Positions 20,237 to 30,477 of a DNA stretch of 64,000 nucleotides are shown piece after piece. Location: positions 124,001-188,000 of the forward strand of contig JAGTXO010000010.1 of the NCBI GenBank assembly GCA_019448385.1, given 5' to 3'. Numbering within the stretch: the first letter of the stretch is position 1; each line of letters begins with the position of its first letter. The notes beneath the pieces were generated by a model. That model was not told the origin of the DNA. It worked only from the letters and a program-made list of their open reading frames with translations, and made no database searches. This stretch comes from Diacronema lutheri. Taxonomy: Eukaryota > Haptophyta > Pavlovophyceae > Pavlovales > Pavlovaceae. A program made the translations under genes and the position numbers.

Positions 20237-20301
20237 CCGTGGCCGTGGCCCGTGCGCTCGCGCTGAACGCGTCCGGACGGGCCGTCGGCCGGCGCGCACG
20301 C

Positions 20302-20757
20302 CTAGACGCCGCGCTCCTTGAGCGGCCGCAAGAAGCGGCGCGGCGCCATGAGCGACGCGCTGCCCGTGAGAACCTCCTCGCCGCGCTGGTTGACGCACGA
20401 CTCGGCAAACGAGACGAGGCGGTGCGCTTGCACGACGGATCGCACCTCGAGACGCGCGGTGATCTCGTCGCCCACGAAGACCGGCAGCCGAAACTCGAAG
20501 GCCTGCGAAACGTGCACCGCGCCCGGCAACGAGACGGCGATGATCGCGTTGAAGATGGTCGCGTACAGCATGCCGTGCACGACCGGCCGGCCGAAGCGCG
20601 AGCGCGCGGCGAACTCGGCGTCAAAGTGCAGCGGGTTGAAGTCGCTCGCAAGCTCGCCAAAGGCGCGCACATCCTCCGCGCGGAGGATGCGCGAGGCGAG
20701 CGCGACATCGCCAACCGAGAGGACGGCCGGAAGGCGCCGCGCGATCTGTACCGCCAT
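20302..20757 (-). CDS. MaoC/hotdog (R)-3-hydroxyacyl thioester dehydratase
   Basis: From Met 20757 this gives 151 residues in one exon. It is a single hotdog domain with SDFNPLHFDAEFAARSRFG, carrying the catalytic Asp39 and His44 of (R)-specific enoyl hydratases (PhaJ/HTD2 type), followed by RPVVHGML. Length and single-domain form fit a mitochondrial 3-hydroxyacyl-ACP dehydratase (HTD2 type) or a PhaJ-like hydratase in fatty-acid metabolism. The first residues (MAVQIARRLPAVLS) may be a short targeting sequence. The frame is open further upstream but that part crosses into the divergent gene, so the internal Met is preferred. Confidence 0.85.
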   Translation of the reverse strand: MAVQIARRLPAVLSVGDVALASRILRAEDVRAFGELASDFNPLHFDAEFAARSRFGRPVVHGMLYATIFNAIIAVSLPGAVHVSQAFEFRLPVFVGDEITARLEVRSVVQAHRLVSFAESCVNQRGEEVLTGSASLMAPRRFLRPLKERGV

Positions 20758-20768
20758 CGTGGACGGAG
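20758..20768. promoter_or_regulatory. 11-bp divergent spacer
   Basis: Only 11 bp lie between the preferred start codons of the dehydratase (minus) and the NYN nuclease (plus). One or both starts may be further inside, or the transcripts overlap. Confidence 0.45.
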
Positions 20769-21807
20769 ATGGCGATGGCTGGCGGTGCGGAATCGTGGGT
20801 GGCTCGCGCGCTCGCGTGGGCGTGGTGGCTGCTCCGGTGGCTTGGACAGCCGCCACCGCTCTCGCGCCGCGCGGATACACATACGGCTACGGTCGTCGCC
20901 TCCGACGGCGAGCCAATCGGCTGCTTGCTCCTCGACGGGTGCAACCTTCCGCTCTCGCTGCGCGCGGGCGAGCAGCCGTCGCTCGTCTCGCGCGCAGGCG
21001 GGCGCGACGAGGACTGGTCCGCGCTGCTCGCCGCGGTCGCGGGCGCGCCGCCGCGTCCGTTCGCGGCCGCTCGCGTCCTTTTTGACGGGCACAGCGGCGC
21101 GGGCCGCCTGCTCGGCGAGCAGCACGTGCAGCTCTCAGCCGCCGTCGAGGTGAGCGCGACGCACGCCGGCCGCTTCGCCGACGACGTGCTCGTCGATCTC
21201 GTCACGACGCGGGCGCGCGAGCACGCGGCGAGCTGCGCCGATGCGCCCACCACCGCGCGGGACGCGCTCGCCTCGCTCGACGGCGCTGGCGCGGGCAGCC
21301 CTGCCGACGCGCGGCACGGCCAAAAGTCAACTGTAACCCGCTCGGCGCGCGCTGACGTGTGGTTCGTCGTCCGAAGGGTGGGCGGCGGCGAGCGCGCGTA
21401 CGCTCGGCTCTGGCGGCGGCTTGGCCTCACGCGCACCGAAGGTGCGCGCGCGAGGCGTGCCGCGCGCCGCCGCGCGCGCGGCGAACCGACGGCTGCCTGC
21501 ACCCGCCGCGCCCCGACCCCGACGCGCGCGTCCTGCGCGCGCGCACGCGCGCGCAGCGTGCGCGTCGCTCTTGCCGCTCTCAGCATCGCTGCGCGCGCAG
21601 GCGCGGGTCGACGCGCGCGAGCTTGGCGCGAGCGCGAGCCGTTTCGTAGCCGTGTCCGCGCGTAGCCGGCGACAGCTGCACACGGTCGTCGCCACCAACG
21701 ACGTGCTGCTCGCGCGCCGCGTGTGTGACGCGGGCGGTGCCGCGCTCACGTGGCGACAGCTGCGCGCGCTGTGTACGCCGCCCGCCGCCTTGGGCGGCGG
21801 GCGCTGA
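20769..21807 (+). CDS. NYN-domain (YacP-type) putative ribonuclease
   Basis: Two exons, 20769-21441 and 21584-21807. The 142-nt intron (phase 1) ends in CTCTTGCCGCTCTCAG and its removal restores frame, giving 298 residues. An N-terminal hydrophobic segment (ARALAWAWWLLRWLG) is followed by a YacP-like NYN fold: IGCLLLDGCNL (first Asp), AARVLFDGHSGAGR, HAGRFADDVLVDLV (acidic pair) and VVATNDVLLARRVCDAGG. YacP/Rae1 proteins are PIN-like metal-dependent RNases; the bacterial member cuts mRNA at ribosomes. An Ala-rich insert separates the last strands from the core. Plastid location is possible but not shown. Confidence 0.68.
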
Positions 21808-21838
21808 TTTCCTGACTTTTAAAAAGGAGAGGAGAGAG

Positions 21839-24800
21839 TCAGCCGATGTAACTGTTAAAGTAACGGCTCGCCTCGTCGCGCAGCACCTGCCGCAGCTTCA
21901 GCAGGCAGAGCGCCGCGCGCACCGCGCAGTAGATCGCGCCGCCGCCGAACGCCTCAAGCAGCCAGAAGACGCGTCGCCCCGCGGCGTACGAGCCGAACAG
22001 CCCCGCGTTGAGCAGCAGGCACGCGAACGCCGCGTATGCCGTCGCTCTCTGCAGCAGCGCCGCGCGGAAGAGCGCGCGCTCCACCTCGAGCGCGCGCACG
22101 CGCAGCTTGAGCTCGCCGCTCTCGACGCGGTCGGCGAACGTTTTGAGCTGCGTGATTTTGCGCGGGAAAAGCACGAGCCCGCTCAAATCCTCGCCGCGCA
22201 ACCCAAGCCTGCGACACCACCGCCGGTCGTGGCGCGCCACGCGCGCGCGCGCGCCACGCCCCGCGGCCGGTGAGGCGCGCGGCGTGCGCGCGCGGCCTGC
22301 CAATCGCTGCGTGGCGCGCGTTTGCGCGGCGTGCGCGGCGCGGCGCACCGCTTCTGCACGCCCTTGACCGCCGTGAGCATAACGTTGCCGTCCTTGAGGT
22401 CGACGAGCTCCGGGATGTACCGGCGCGCGATCCGATAGACGTCGTATTTCGGATCGAGGGTCTTTCCGATGCCCTCGAGCGCGGTGAAGGCGCGGAGGAT
22501 GAACGGGAAGGACTCGGGGTAGCGGAAGGGCTTGGAGCCGCCGATCGCCGCGAGCTCCTGCCCGATCGACTGCATCGCCGCAACGCGCATCCGCTCGCGC
22601 TCGGCTCTGTCCGCCGGGGCACTTTGCCTATCCATTGCAAAGCGCTTCGAGAATGTCTCGATGAAGTAGCGCGAGATCAGCTCGACGGACAAGCTGAGCG
22701 CGCGCAGCGCGCAGCGCGCGCGGCGCACGGCGCAGCAGGCGGGTGGGCGGGCGGCGAGGGTACGTTGCGCGCGCGCGCGCATCGGCAGCGGTATCCCCAC
22801 TGACCCGCCTGCCGCCCCTTTTGGGCGCGTTGTTGCACGCCCTGCGCCCGCCCGGTCCCGCAGACACCGCGACCCTTTCTGCCCCCCCGCCCCCCCCCCC
22901 CCCCCTCACCCCCCCCCCCCCCCCCCCCCTCTCTCCGCGACCGTTCACCCGCGCCGCGCTCAAATTTCCGATCGCGGTTTTTTAAAAGGGGCCGGTCGAG
23001 CGCCACCCAGGGCGCGCGCGTGTCGGCGCACAGGCGGCGCGCAGCTCATCGGCGCGAGCGCGCGCGCGCAGGCGCGCGCGTGCGTTCGCGCAACTGCGCC
23101 GCGCGGGCGATCGATCGCTCGCGCGCACGGCGCAGGCGCGCGCGCACCGGTCCGTGTCGGCGCCGATGAGCTGCGCGTCGTACAGCGCCTGCGCGAGCGA
23201 CGGCGCGTCCTTCTCGTACACGGCGAAGAAGCCCTTGACGAGCCCGGCTTTCAGCTGGTCGCACGGCGGCGCCGCGGGGTGCGCACAGCGGCGCAGAGGC
23301 GGGCGGCGGGCGGCGCGGTGGCGGCGCGGCACGAGTCGGCACCGCACCGGATCGCCGTCGCACCGGACCGCCGTTGCACCGGACCGCCGTTGCACCGGAC
23401 CGCCGTCGCACCGGACCGCCGTTGCACCGGACCGCCGCCGACGGTCGGTCCGGTGCGGCGGCGGTCCGGCGCGGCGTGTGCTTCTCACGCGCTCCACCGC
23501 GCACGCGACCGCCCGCGCACGCGACCGCACCGGACCGACTCGTCGGCGGCGGTCCGGTGCAACGGCGGTCCGGTGCGGCGGCGGTCCGGTGCGGCGTGTG
23601 CTTCTCACGCGCTCCACCACGCACGCGACCGCACCCGCGACGGCGCGACGGGGCCTGCCGCCCGCGCTGCAAACACCAATGAGCCCCCTGCAAACACCAA
23701 TGAGCCCCCTGCAAACACCAAACGCGCGCCGACGGTTACGCCCGGCGCCCCGCGCCCACACCCACGCCCACCGCCCGGCCCTGCTCCACCACCCCCCTGC
23801 CCCCCTGCCCCCCTGCCCCATGCGCACCTGCCACCCCGCCCCATGCGCACCTGCCCCCCTGCCCCCCTGCCCCCCTGCTCCACCACCCCCCTGCCCCCCT
23901 GCCCCCCTGCCCCATGCGCACCTGAGGCGAGAGCGTGCCCATCATCCCGTAGTCGTAAAGGATCAAACGGCCGGCGCCGGCCGGCCCGCCCGGCATCGGC
24001 TCAACGGCCACGTTGCCCGCGTGCGGGTCCGCATGGAAGCAGCCAAAGCGCAGCAGCTGCAAAAGATAGGCTTCGGCCATAAACGTTGCGAGCTGTGGCC
24101 TGTCGAGGCCGAGCTCGTCGATCCGCGCGAGCGCCGTCACTTTGACGCCGGGCACGTACTCCATCGTGAGGACACGCGCGGTGCTGTACGCGCGGTAGAT
24201 CTTGGGCACGCGCAGCCACGGCACGGCCGCAAAGTTGGCGGCGAACCGCTCGGCGTTGCCCGCTTCGAGCGTGTAATCGACCTCCTCAAACAGGATGCGC
24301 GCGTTCTGCGCGAAGATCTCGCGCCAGTCGCGCAGCACGCGGTCGGGCGTGCGGTCGAGCTGCATCGCGACCTCGGAGAGGAGCTGCAGGTTCTTCAGGT
24401 CCACGCGAAAGAGCTCCTCGAGCCCCGGCCGCTGCACCTTGACGCACACGCGCTCGCCCTCGCGCGTCGTCGCGAGATGCACTTGCCCCAGGGATGCCGC
24501 CGCAAGCGGCTTGGGGTCGACGTGTGCGAACGCGCCGGGCCCAAGCTCGGCGTCGAGGATAGAGAGCACCTGCTCGAGCGCGAATGGCGGGCACTGGTCC
24601 TGCAGCGTCGAGAGCTCGTCGATGAACGCGGGCGGCATCACGTCGACACGCGTCGAGAGCAGCTGTCCGAGTTTGATGAACGTTGGACCGAGCGCGAGCA
24701 GCCCCTCCTTGCATTCGCGCGCGAGCCGGCGCTCGTCGTCGGGCGTGCCGGGCAGCGTGGACGAGAGCGCGCGCTTGACGACCACCGCAGAGATGAACCC

Positions 24801-25175
24801 CCAGATCTGCGACGTCCGCCGGATCATGAGCACGCCTGGCATGCCCGCGAGCCGCCGGCCGATCCAGTCGTCGCGCTGCCGCTGCTTGAGCAGTGCCTTT
24901 GGCAGCAGCCCGAAGCGCGCGACGGCACTTTCCCACGAGAGCTCGGACGGGTTGCCCGGCGCCGCTGAGCGCAACGCCGAGCCCTTGGGGTCAACGTCGT
25001 CGCCCAGCGACTCGGCGCGTGGCGCGAGCCCCGCCGACAGCACGCGGCTCGGCGTGCGCGGCTGTGCCGCGGGCCGCCGGTGGCAGACGGCGCGCGCGTG
25101 GCTCCAACCTGTGGCTGGCGCCGCGCGCGCCGCGAGCAGCACCGCGGCCACCCGCCACACGACCCGTCCTCGCAT
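21839..25175 (-). CDS. ABC1/ADCK (UbiB) atypical kinase, probably organellar
   Basis: Four exons: 25175(or 25235)-23922, 23254-23148, 22693-22349 and 22208-21839, with phases 0, 2 and 2 that fit exactly; ~691 residues. The N-terminus MRGRVVWRVAAVLLAARAAP looks like a signal peptide. Family motifs are all present: KLGQLLSTRVDVMPP (KxGQ), PLAAASLGQVHLA (Ala-rich loop), VCVKVQRPGL (Lys), LEAGNAERF, FHADPHAGNVAVEP (catalytic loop) and LYDYGMMG (DFG equivalent). The C-terminal exon has two hydrophobic segments. ABC1 kinases regulate quinone and prenyl-lipid metabolism in mitochondria and plastids. The plant-type Ala-rich loop and presequence suggest a plastid ABC1K, as inference. Intron 1 (23255-23921) is long and full of repeats. 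Confidence 0.9.
22880..22930. repeat. Poly-C/poly-G tract in the kinase intron
   Basis: Long near-pure C runs lie inside intron 22694-23147. On the transcribed (minus) strand these are G-runs that could form G-quadruplexes. Confidence 0.8.
23340..23925. repeat. Mixed minisatellites in kinase intron 1
   Basis: The intron contains CACCGGACCGCCGTTG-type repeats (about 23340-23450), a ~65-bp direct duplication (about 23448-23512 and 23574-23638), a 21-bp unit CAAACACCAATGAGCCCCCTG present about three times (23668-23725), and CCCCCTGCCCC/CATGCGCACCTG repeats (23785-23925) that run up to the splice donor. Confidence 0.8.
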
Positions 25176-25314
25176 GGTGCTGGCAATCACACGCGCTGGG
25201 CAGCCATGCGCGCGACACGCCACAGACGTTTTCAACCTCTTGTAAATTTAAATTTACACAATAAAATAATAACGATTTCGGAATTTCTCGCATGTGTGTA
25301 CAGTTACGGGCCAC
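25176..25314. promoter_or_regulatory. AT-rich spacer between IQ gene end and ABC1 kinase start
   Basis: Both neighbours are on the minus strand. Bases ~25236-25290 are markedly AT-rich in an otherwise very GC-rich window and contain an 18-bp palindrome. It could hold the kinase promoter or the 3' end signals of the IQ gene. Confidence 0.5.
25241..25258. repeat. 18-bp perfect AT-rich palindrome
   Basis: TGTAAATTTAAATTTACA is its own reverse complement and is followed by ACAATAAAATAATAACG. TGTAA appears on both strands at the edges; TGTAA is the polyadenylation signal in green algae, but other genes here do not show it consistently. Confidence 0.85.
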
Positions 25315-26931
25315 TCACGGAATCGTGGTCAAGGTCACGCGCGCGCGCGGGCACGCCGCGCGCAGGTACTTGAGCCAGACGTCGCTCGCCTCGAGGTCGT
25401 CCAGCTTGAACGTGAATGGCCCCTTGGCCTTGCGGCTCGCGCCGGCGGCCGCCGGCCCGCCGACGGTGAGGACGAGCAGGAAGTCGTGCGCGCCGCTCCG
25501 CTGCTCGATCGCCTGCACCGCATCAAGCGCCAGCTCCTTGACGCGCGCCTGCTTCTTCTCCGAATACTTCCAGTACGAGAGGACGCGCTTGCCGCCGTCC
25601 ATGTGCATCTGCTTGCGCTGGAAACCGAGCGGAAGCGAGCGCGCCTTCTTGGCGACGGGCTTCTCCATGACCATCTGCTCGCGCTGCGCCGTCGCCTGCG
25701 CCAGCCGCGCCTCCTCCTCGCGCCCGCGCTCAGCGACCGCCGCCTGCGCGCATCGGCGCGCGCGCGCGTGAGGCGGACGCGCACGCGCGCGCCGGCCCAC
25801 GCGCGGGAGCAGGCGTGTCAGAATGGCGGCGCGCGGAGCACCGCGCCGCGCGCCAGGCGCGCGCGGCGCGCGCGGCGTGGCGCGCGGTGCACAGCGCGCG
25901 CACCCTGCCGGCCTCATCGCGCCTGTTCGCGACGACGACCTTGTACTGCCACCAGGCGTATTGTATGCGGAGCGCCGCCTTGGCCTGCCCCTTGGCCATC
26001 ACGTACACCAGCTTGCGCTTCGTCAGCTCGTTGGCGCGCTGCTGCCGAGCCTTGCGACCGAGGTAGTGAGCTTGCAGAATCGACGCCGCCGACGCCTGCT
26101 TGCGCTCGCGCCGTTTTAAAAAGGCGAGCTGCGCGCGCGGCACGCGCGCGCGACACAGTGTGCGCGTCAGTTCGACCGAATGGGCCGCGCCCGCCGCGTG
26201 GCTGGTTGGCTGGCGCTGCGGCGGGTCGAATGCACACCGTCGTGCGCGCCCGGTCAGCCCCGGCTGCGCAGCGACGCGCCACGGCGTCGCGCGCCGCGCG
26301 GGCGCGGACCTCAAGGAGCATGACGGCTCTGCGCTCGCGCTTTGCCATCAGCGCGGCGACCCTGTACTGCGTCTTCTTGCGCGCGAGCTGCTTGCGCGCG
26401 AGCTTGACGCGGACGGCTCGTTGCAGGACGAGAATTTTGTCCTGCTGTAGCCGTACGCGCGCGATCTGCGAGCGGTCGCGCATGCCGCGCGCATACGCCT
26501 GGATACGTACGGCGTGCCGCTCCGCGCCACGGGCCGTGAGCTCCTCTTGGTACTCGTGCCACGCTTCCTGCGAGGCGCGAGGGCGGCCGGGAGCGCGCGC
26601 GGTTTCGCGGCTCGGCGCGCGCTCGAGCGCGTGCGCGCGTGCGCGAAACCCAGAGCGCGCGCCCGGCGGACACGCCGCAGCGGCTGCGACCTGGCGCCGA
26701 GCACGCAAGGCATAGCGTACGAGGCCCGGGCGCACGCGCCGCGCGGTCGTCCTGCGGCACCACGCCGAGCGTGCGTACCAGCGGCGTGCGCTCGAATGCA
26801 AGTATCCGCTTGACGTGCGGCACCATCGACGGCTCGCGCTTGGGCTGGCGCGCCGGGTCGATGGCGACGGGGCGCATGGCCGGGTCGTGGAAGCCTGCGC
26901 TCGACGAGTAGCCGGCCCCGTAATACGCCAT
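25315..26931 (-). CDS. Multi-IQ-motif (calmodulin-binding) protein
   Basis: Four exons: 26931-26736, ~26563-26310, 26128-25904 and 25743-25315, about 367 residues. The last three junctions are phase 0. The first is uncertain by a few bases (a CAG acceptor at 26568 would need another donor). The protein begins MAYYGAGYSSSAGFHDP. Exons 2 and 3 carry several IQ-like helices: AVRIQAYARGMRDR, KILVLQRAVRVKLARKQLAR, SILQAHYLGRKARQQ and ALRIQYAWWQYKVV. The C-terminus is a conserved-looking domain with GGKRVLSYWKYSEKKQARVK and ends in TLTTIP. No motor or kinase domain is present. It shares a 135-bp divergent promoter with DRC3, so an axonemal or basal-body calmodulin-binding role is likely, as inference. 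DRC9 and DRC10 also carry IQ motifs but I cannot assign it to either. Confidence 0.7.
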
Positions 26932-27066
26932 CGCGCCCGATGCCGCGGCGATTGCGCCGCCAACTTGGCGTGCGGCCGGGCGGGCCAAAAAGAGGCGTTC
27001 TGTTATTTGATTTTCCGGGTTCGCAAGCCTCTCTCCTCCCTTGGCGGTTTCGCGCCGCACGGCAGG
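26932..27066. promoter_or_regulatory. Divergent promoter, IQ protein and DRC3
   Basis: 135 bp between start codons. It contains a less GC-rich stretch with TTCTGTTATTTGATTTTCCGG near 26998-27018. Confidence 0.5.
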
Positions 27067-29026
27067 ATGCCGTACGTCGAGGCCACGGCGCCGACGGTGA
27101 TCGACCAGGAGCTCTGCCGCTCGTGCATCCAGCTGCTCCAGCCCAAGGAGCTCTCGCAGACCGGCGTCGAGTCCGAGTCGTACCGACACCAGGCCGACGC
27201 GAAGAAGAAGGAGCTCCCGTTCGGCGAGGTGGAGTGCCTCGTCTTCTCCTTCAAGAGTGCGCGCCGGCGTGCGCGAGGCGCGGCGGTGGCGCGCGCGGCG
27301 GCGGCAACGGCGTGCGTGGTTCTTTTTGTGCGCTCTTCCGCCAGCTTGCACGCCCGCGCGGAGCGCGCCCACCCGGCGAGGCACGCGCGCGTGCGCGCTC
27401 TGCGTGCGCGCCTTACCGACTGCGCCGCGCGGGCGCAGACATCCTCAAGATCGACAACCTCGTGGGGTTCGACCGGCTGCTGAAGCTGTATTTGGACAAT
27501 AACGTGATCGTCACGATCGAGAAGCTCGACCACCTCGTCAACCTCGAGTGGCTCGACCTTTCGTACAACAACATCGAAACCATCACAGGCCTCGACGCCC
27601 TGACCAAACTTCAGAGCCTCTCGCTCTTCAACAACCGGCTAAGCAGCCTCGACGGGCTCGAGCCGCTGAGCGAGTGCCTGGAGGTGCTCTCCGTCGGCTC
27701 CAACCTCATCAAGGAGCTCGAGGAGACCAAGAAGCTGCGCCGCTTTGCAAAGCTGCACGCCGTCACGTTTGCAGGCAACGAGGTGGCGACGCGCCAGCCG
27801 CACGAGTACCGCGCGTTCGTCCTCGCGCACCTGCGCCACCTGCGCTTCCTCGACTACCGGCTCATCGACGAGCTCGAGGTCGCGCAGGCCGAGTCGGACG
27901 GCGGCCTGCAGGAGAAGCTGCAGGAGATACGGCAGCAGGAGGCGGAGGAGGAGGAGGCGCGAGAGGCCGAATACAGGTCAGCCGAGCGGTCGAAGATGCT
28001 CGCCGACGCGCACATGGGCTCGCTCGACGGCTTCTGGGGCAAGCTCGAGGCGGCGACGGCCGAGTTCACCCAGAAGATCGCCGTTGTCGAGCAGCTCGTC
28101 GAGCTACAGGCGCGCCAGCGCCCAAAATTTGAGGCGCGCATTGAGGAGTTCGTCTCGGCCAACCTGACGGCCGTCGCCGTCAAGGCGTCCGAGCTGCGCG
28201 AGTTCAGGGAGGCGGCGGCGGCGATGAACGAGGAGAACAACGCGGAGGCGCTCGCGCACATCGCCAAGTGCGCGCGCGTGCCCTGTCCGCCCCCATCGCG
28301 GGCGCGCGCCCTCAGCAGACTTGACCCGCTCCCCTCCCTTCCGTTCCTCCCCTCCCTTCCCACGTTTCTTTTCCCCGACACCTGCCTGCCCGGCGCAGGT
28401 TCAACGCGGAGGCCAAGCAAGCGAAGAGGCTCTTCGCTGCGTCGAGCGACAGCTTCACCGCCGCGGCCGAGCAGGCGCGCATCGACGTGATTGCAAAGCT
28501 GAAATCGGCCAATGAGGAGCTGTATGACTATTTGATGGAGATTGAATTTATGCAAGTGGACCAGATGGTGGCGGCACTCGACGCGTTCGAGGCAAACTAC
28601 AGCGGGATGCACGCGGCGTCGCTCGAGGCGATCTCGAACACCTTCGTCGCGCTGCGCGACCTGCAGGCCGCGTGGGTGCACGAGGCGCATGACACAGCCA
28701 ACTTGCGGCACGAGCGCTACGTGGACAATGGCGAGGCGGACAAGGATGAGGTTCCGGACGACCTCAAGGTCGTGCTCAACGACAAGGAGGGGATGGGCAC
28801 GTCGATTGACAACGCGCGCGAGGCGCGCATCGCTTTCCTCGATGCGACCGAGGATGCGCTCGCGAAGGCCGAGACCGCCGCGTACAACGGCGTGCTGAGC
28901 GCGTTGCGCGACGGTGAGCACAACCGCAATCGCGAGCGCGTCCACGAGATCTCGAATCTCGTGCGCGCGATCAACCAAACGGAGATCGACGCGCTCGACA
29001 GCACGATGGATGCGGAAGACACGTAA
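27067..29026 (+). CDS. DRC3: Dynein regulatory complex subunit 3 (LRRC48)
   Basis: Three exons: 27067-27256, 27439-28267 and 28399-29026, phases 1 and 2, 548 residues. Splicing exon 1 to 2 yields SFKNILKIDNLVGF, matching the FRNILRIDNL block of human LRRC48. Leucine-rich repeats follow (LKLYLDNNVIVTIEKLDHL, LEWLDLSYNNIETITGLDAL, LQSLSLFNNRLSSLDGLEPL), then the LRR cap FLDYRLIDE and a long coiled coil. The C-terminal DRC3 signature is present: VPDDLKVVLNDKEGMGTSID and RNRERVHEISNLVRAINQTE. DRC3 is part of the nexin-dynein regulatory complex linking outer doublets and controlling dynein in motile flagella. The match over the whole length is strong, so the organism makes motile flagella. Confidence 0.95.
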
Positions 29027-29055
29027 TTTTCTATTCTACTCCTAAATCGTGCGCG

Positions 29056-29571
29056 TCATGATGGCGCCGCGGCCGGTCGCCGCACCGCGACGCGGTGCAG
29101 CGCGCCGTCCGCGTTGACAAAGACGCACGCGTCCAATTCGTCGCCCGCCGACGTGCACGTCGAGCAGCCGCCGACGAGCCAGCCGCCCGTGCCGACGGAG
29201 AGCACGGCGGCGCGCGGCCCGCACGGCAGCGGCCACAGCTCGAGGAGCCCGCGCAGCGGCGCGTACAGCGCGAGGTGCACGGAGCTGCCGCCGTCGGGCT
29301 CGGCGTGCGGCGCGACGACCCACGCGCACTGCGCGTCGCGGTACCCACGCCACATGCGGCGGACAATGAGCGAAGGGAGTTCGACGAGGCAGACCCTGCC
29401 TAGCGAGTCGCTCGTCGCGCCCCACGCCTCCGACGGGTGCACGCTCACGGCGCGCACGCCGCGCGGCGCGTCAATGAGCGAGCGAATGGGCGTGAGTGAC
29501 ACGGGTGGCGGCAACGCAGGCGACGCGGCGGACTGCGCGGACGCCGCCGCGCCGCCGCCACCGTCACCGCC

Positions 29572-29642
<71 letters not shown>

Positions 29643-30456
29643 GCCGCCAGAAGAGCCCCGCAACGGCCGTTACCGACGAAACGGCGGAAAGCAGCGCATC
29701 GATAGCAACGTCCGTCGCCGAACCGCCCGCGTCGTCGTCGGGCGCAAGAACGGTCTGTAGGCAGGCGTGCGCGCCCGCGCCGGCGAGGACAAAGCAGCGC
29801 GCGTCGTCAATCATCGCCTCCGCCTCAAACGGCCCGGCGGGCGGTCGACCGCAGCAGACGGCGTCGGTAACGCGGCCGAGAGCGCGCGCGCCGCCGACCG
29901 CCGGCAGGGCCCACCGCAGGCTCTCGACGGCGGGCATGGTGGAGGCAGGCCCCCACGCGCTGGCGGGCGCCGCGTCCGCGGCCTCGCGCGCGCACGAGTG
30001 TAGCACGCCGCGCAGCGACCAGCCATCCACCAGCGCGAGCGCGCCCTCGTGCAGCACGCTCAACTCGCACTCACCGCGCACGCGCACGCGCCGCACCTCC
30101 GAGCCGTGCGCGCGCGTGGCGAAGAGAAAGGTGCCGTCGTCGCGGAAGACGCGCAGCTCGCCCGTCTCGAAGCCGACGCACACGCACGCCAGCGCGCCGC
30201 GCGACCCAAGCGGCGGCACGCGCAGCGTGGCGACGTCGCACACGCGCGTCGGCTCGGGCGCCGAGCGCAGCGTCGTGCCCGCGAGGCGCACGTCGAACAC
30301 GAGGACCGCGCCGCGCTCGGCCGACCAAACGGCCACCTCGGTCGGCGAGACCACCGCGGCGACGAGCTCGCCACGCGCTAGCGCGCTGCACCGCCCGCGC
30401 AGCGGCGGCGACGGCAGCGCCGCGCCAAGCGGCTCGAGCGCAAGCATGGCGTCCAT
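29056..30456 (-). CDS. RAB3GAP2: RAB3GAP2 N-terminal-domain protein (Rab3GAP regulatory subunit)
   Basis: A single-exon 466-residue frame. It contains the hallmark strands of the Rab3GAP regulatory-subunit N-terminal beta-propeller: RSLIDAPRGVRAVSVHPSE, SDSLGRVCLVELPSLIVRRM, WRGYRDAQCAWVV, LALYAPLRGLLELWPLPCGP and VLSVGTGGWLVGG. Rab3GAP acts on Rab18 and Rab3 in vesicle traffic, lipid droplets and autophagy. Animal RAB3GAP2 is ~1400 residues; only the N-terminal domain is present here and the frame ends at a stop 29 bp from the convergent DRC3. A run of ~26 Gly (29575-29641) plus Gly-Asp interrupts the propeller. The start lies 20 bp from a transposon end. Confidence 0.85.
29575..29641. repeat. 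GCC trinucleotide run coding poly-Gly
   Basis: About 22 pure GCC units on the plus strand give poly-Gly in RAB3GAP2 on the minus strand. It is likely length-polymorphic. Confidence 0.9.
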
Positions 30457-30477
30457 GGAAGGGGTCGTAACGAGCTA

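Noticed and set aside
26311-27384. Minus-strand frame continuing upstream of the IQ protein through DRC3 exon 1
   Set aside because: Antisense to well-supported DRC3 coding sequence; the Met at 26931 lies in the intergenic gap.
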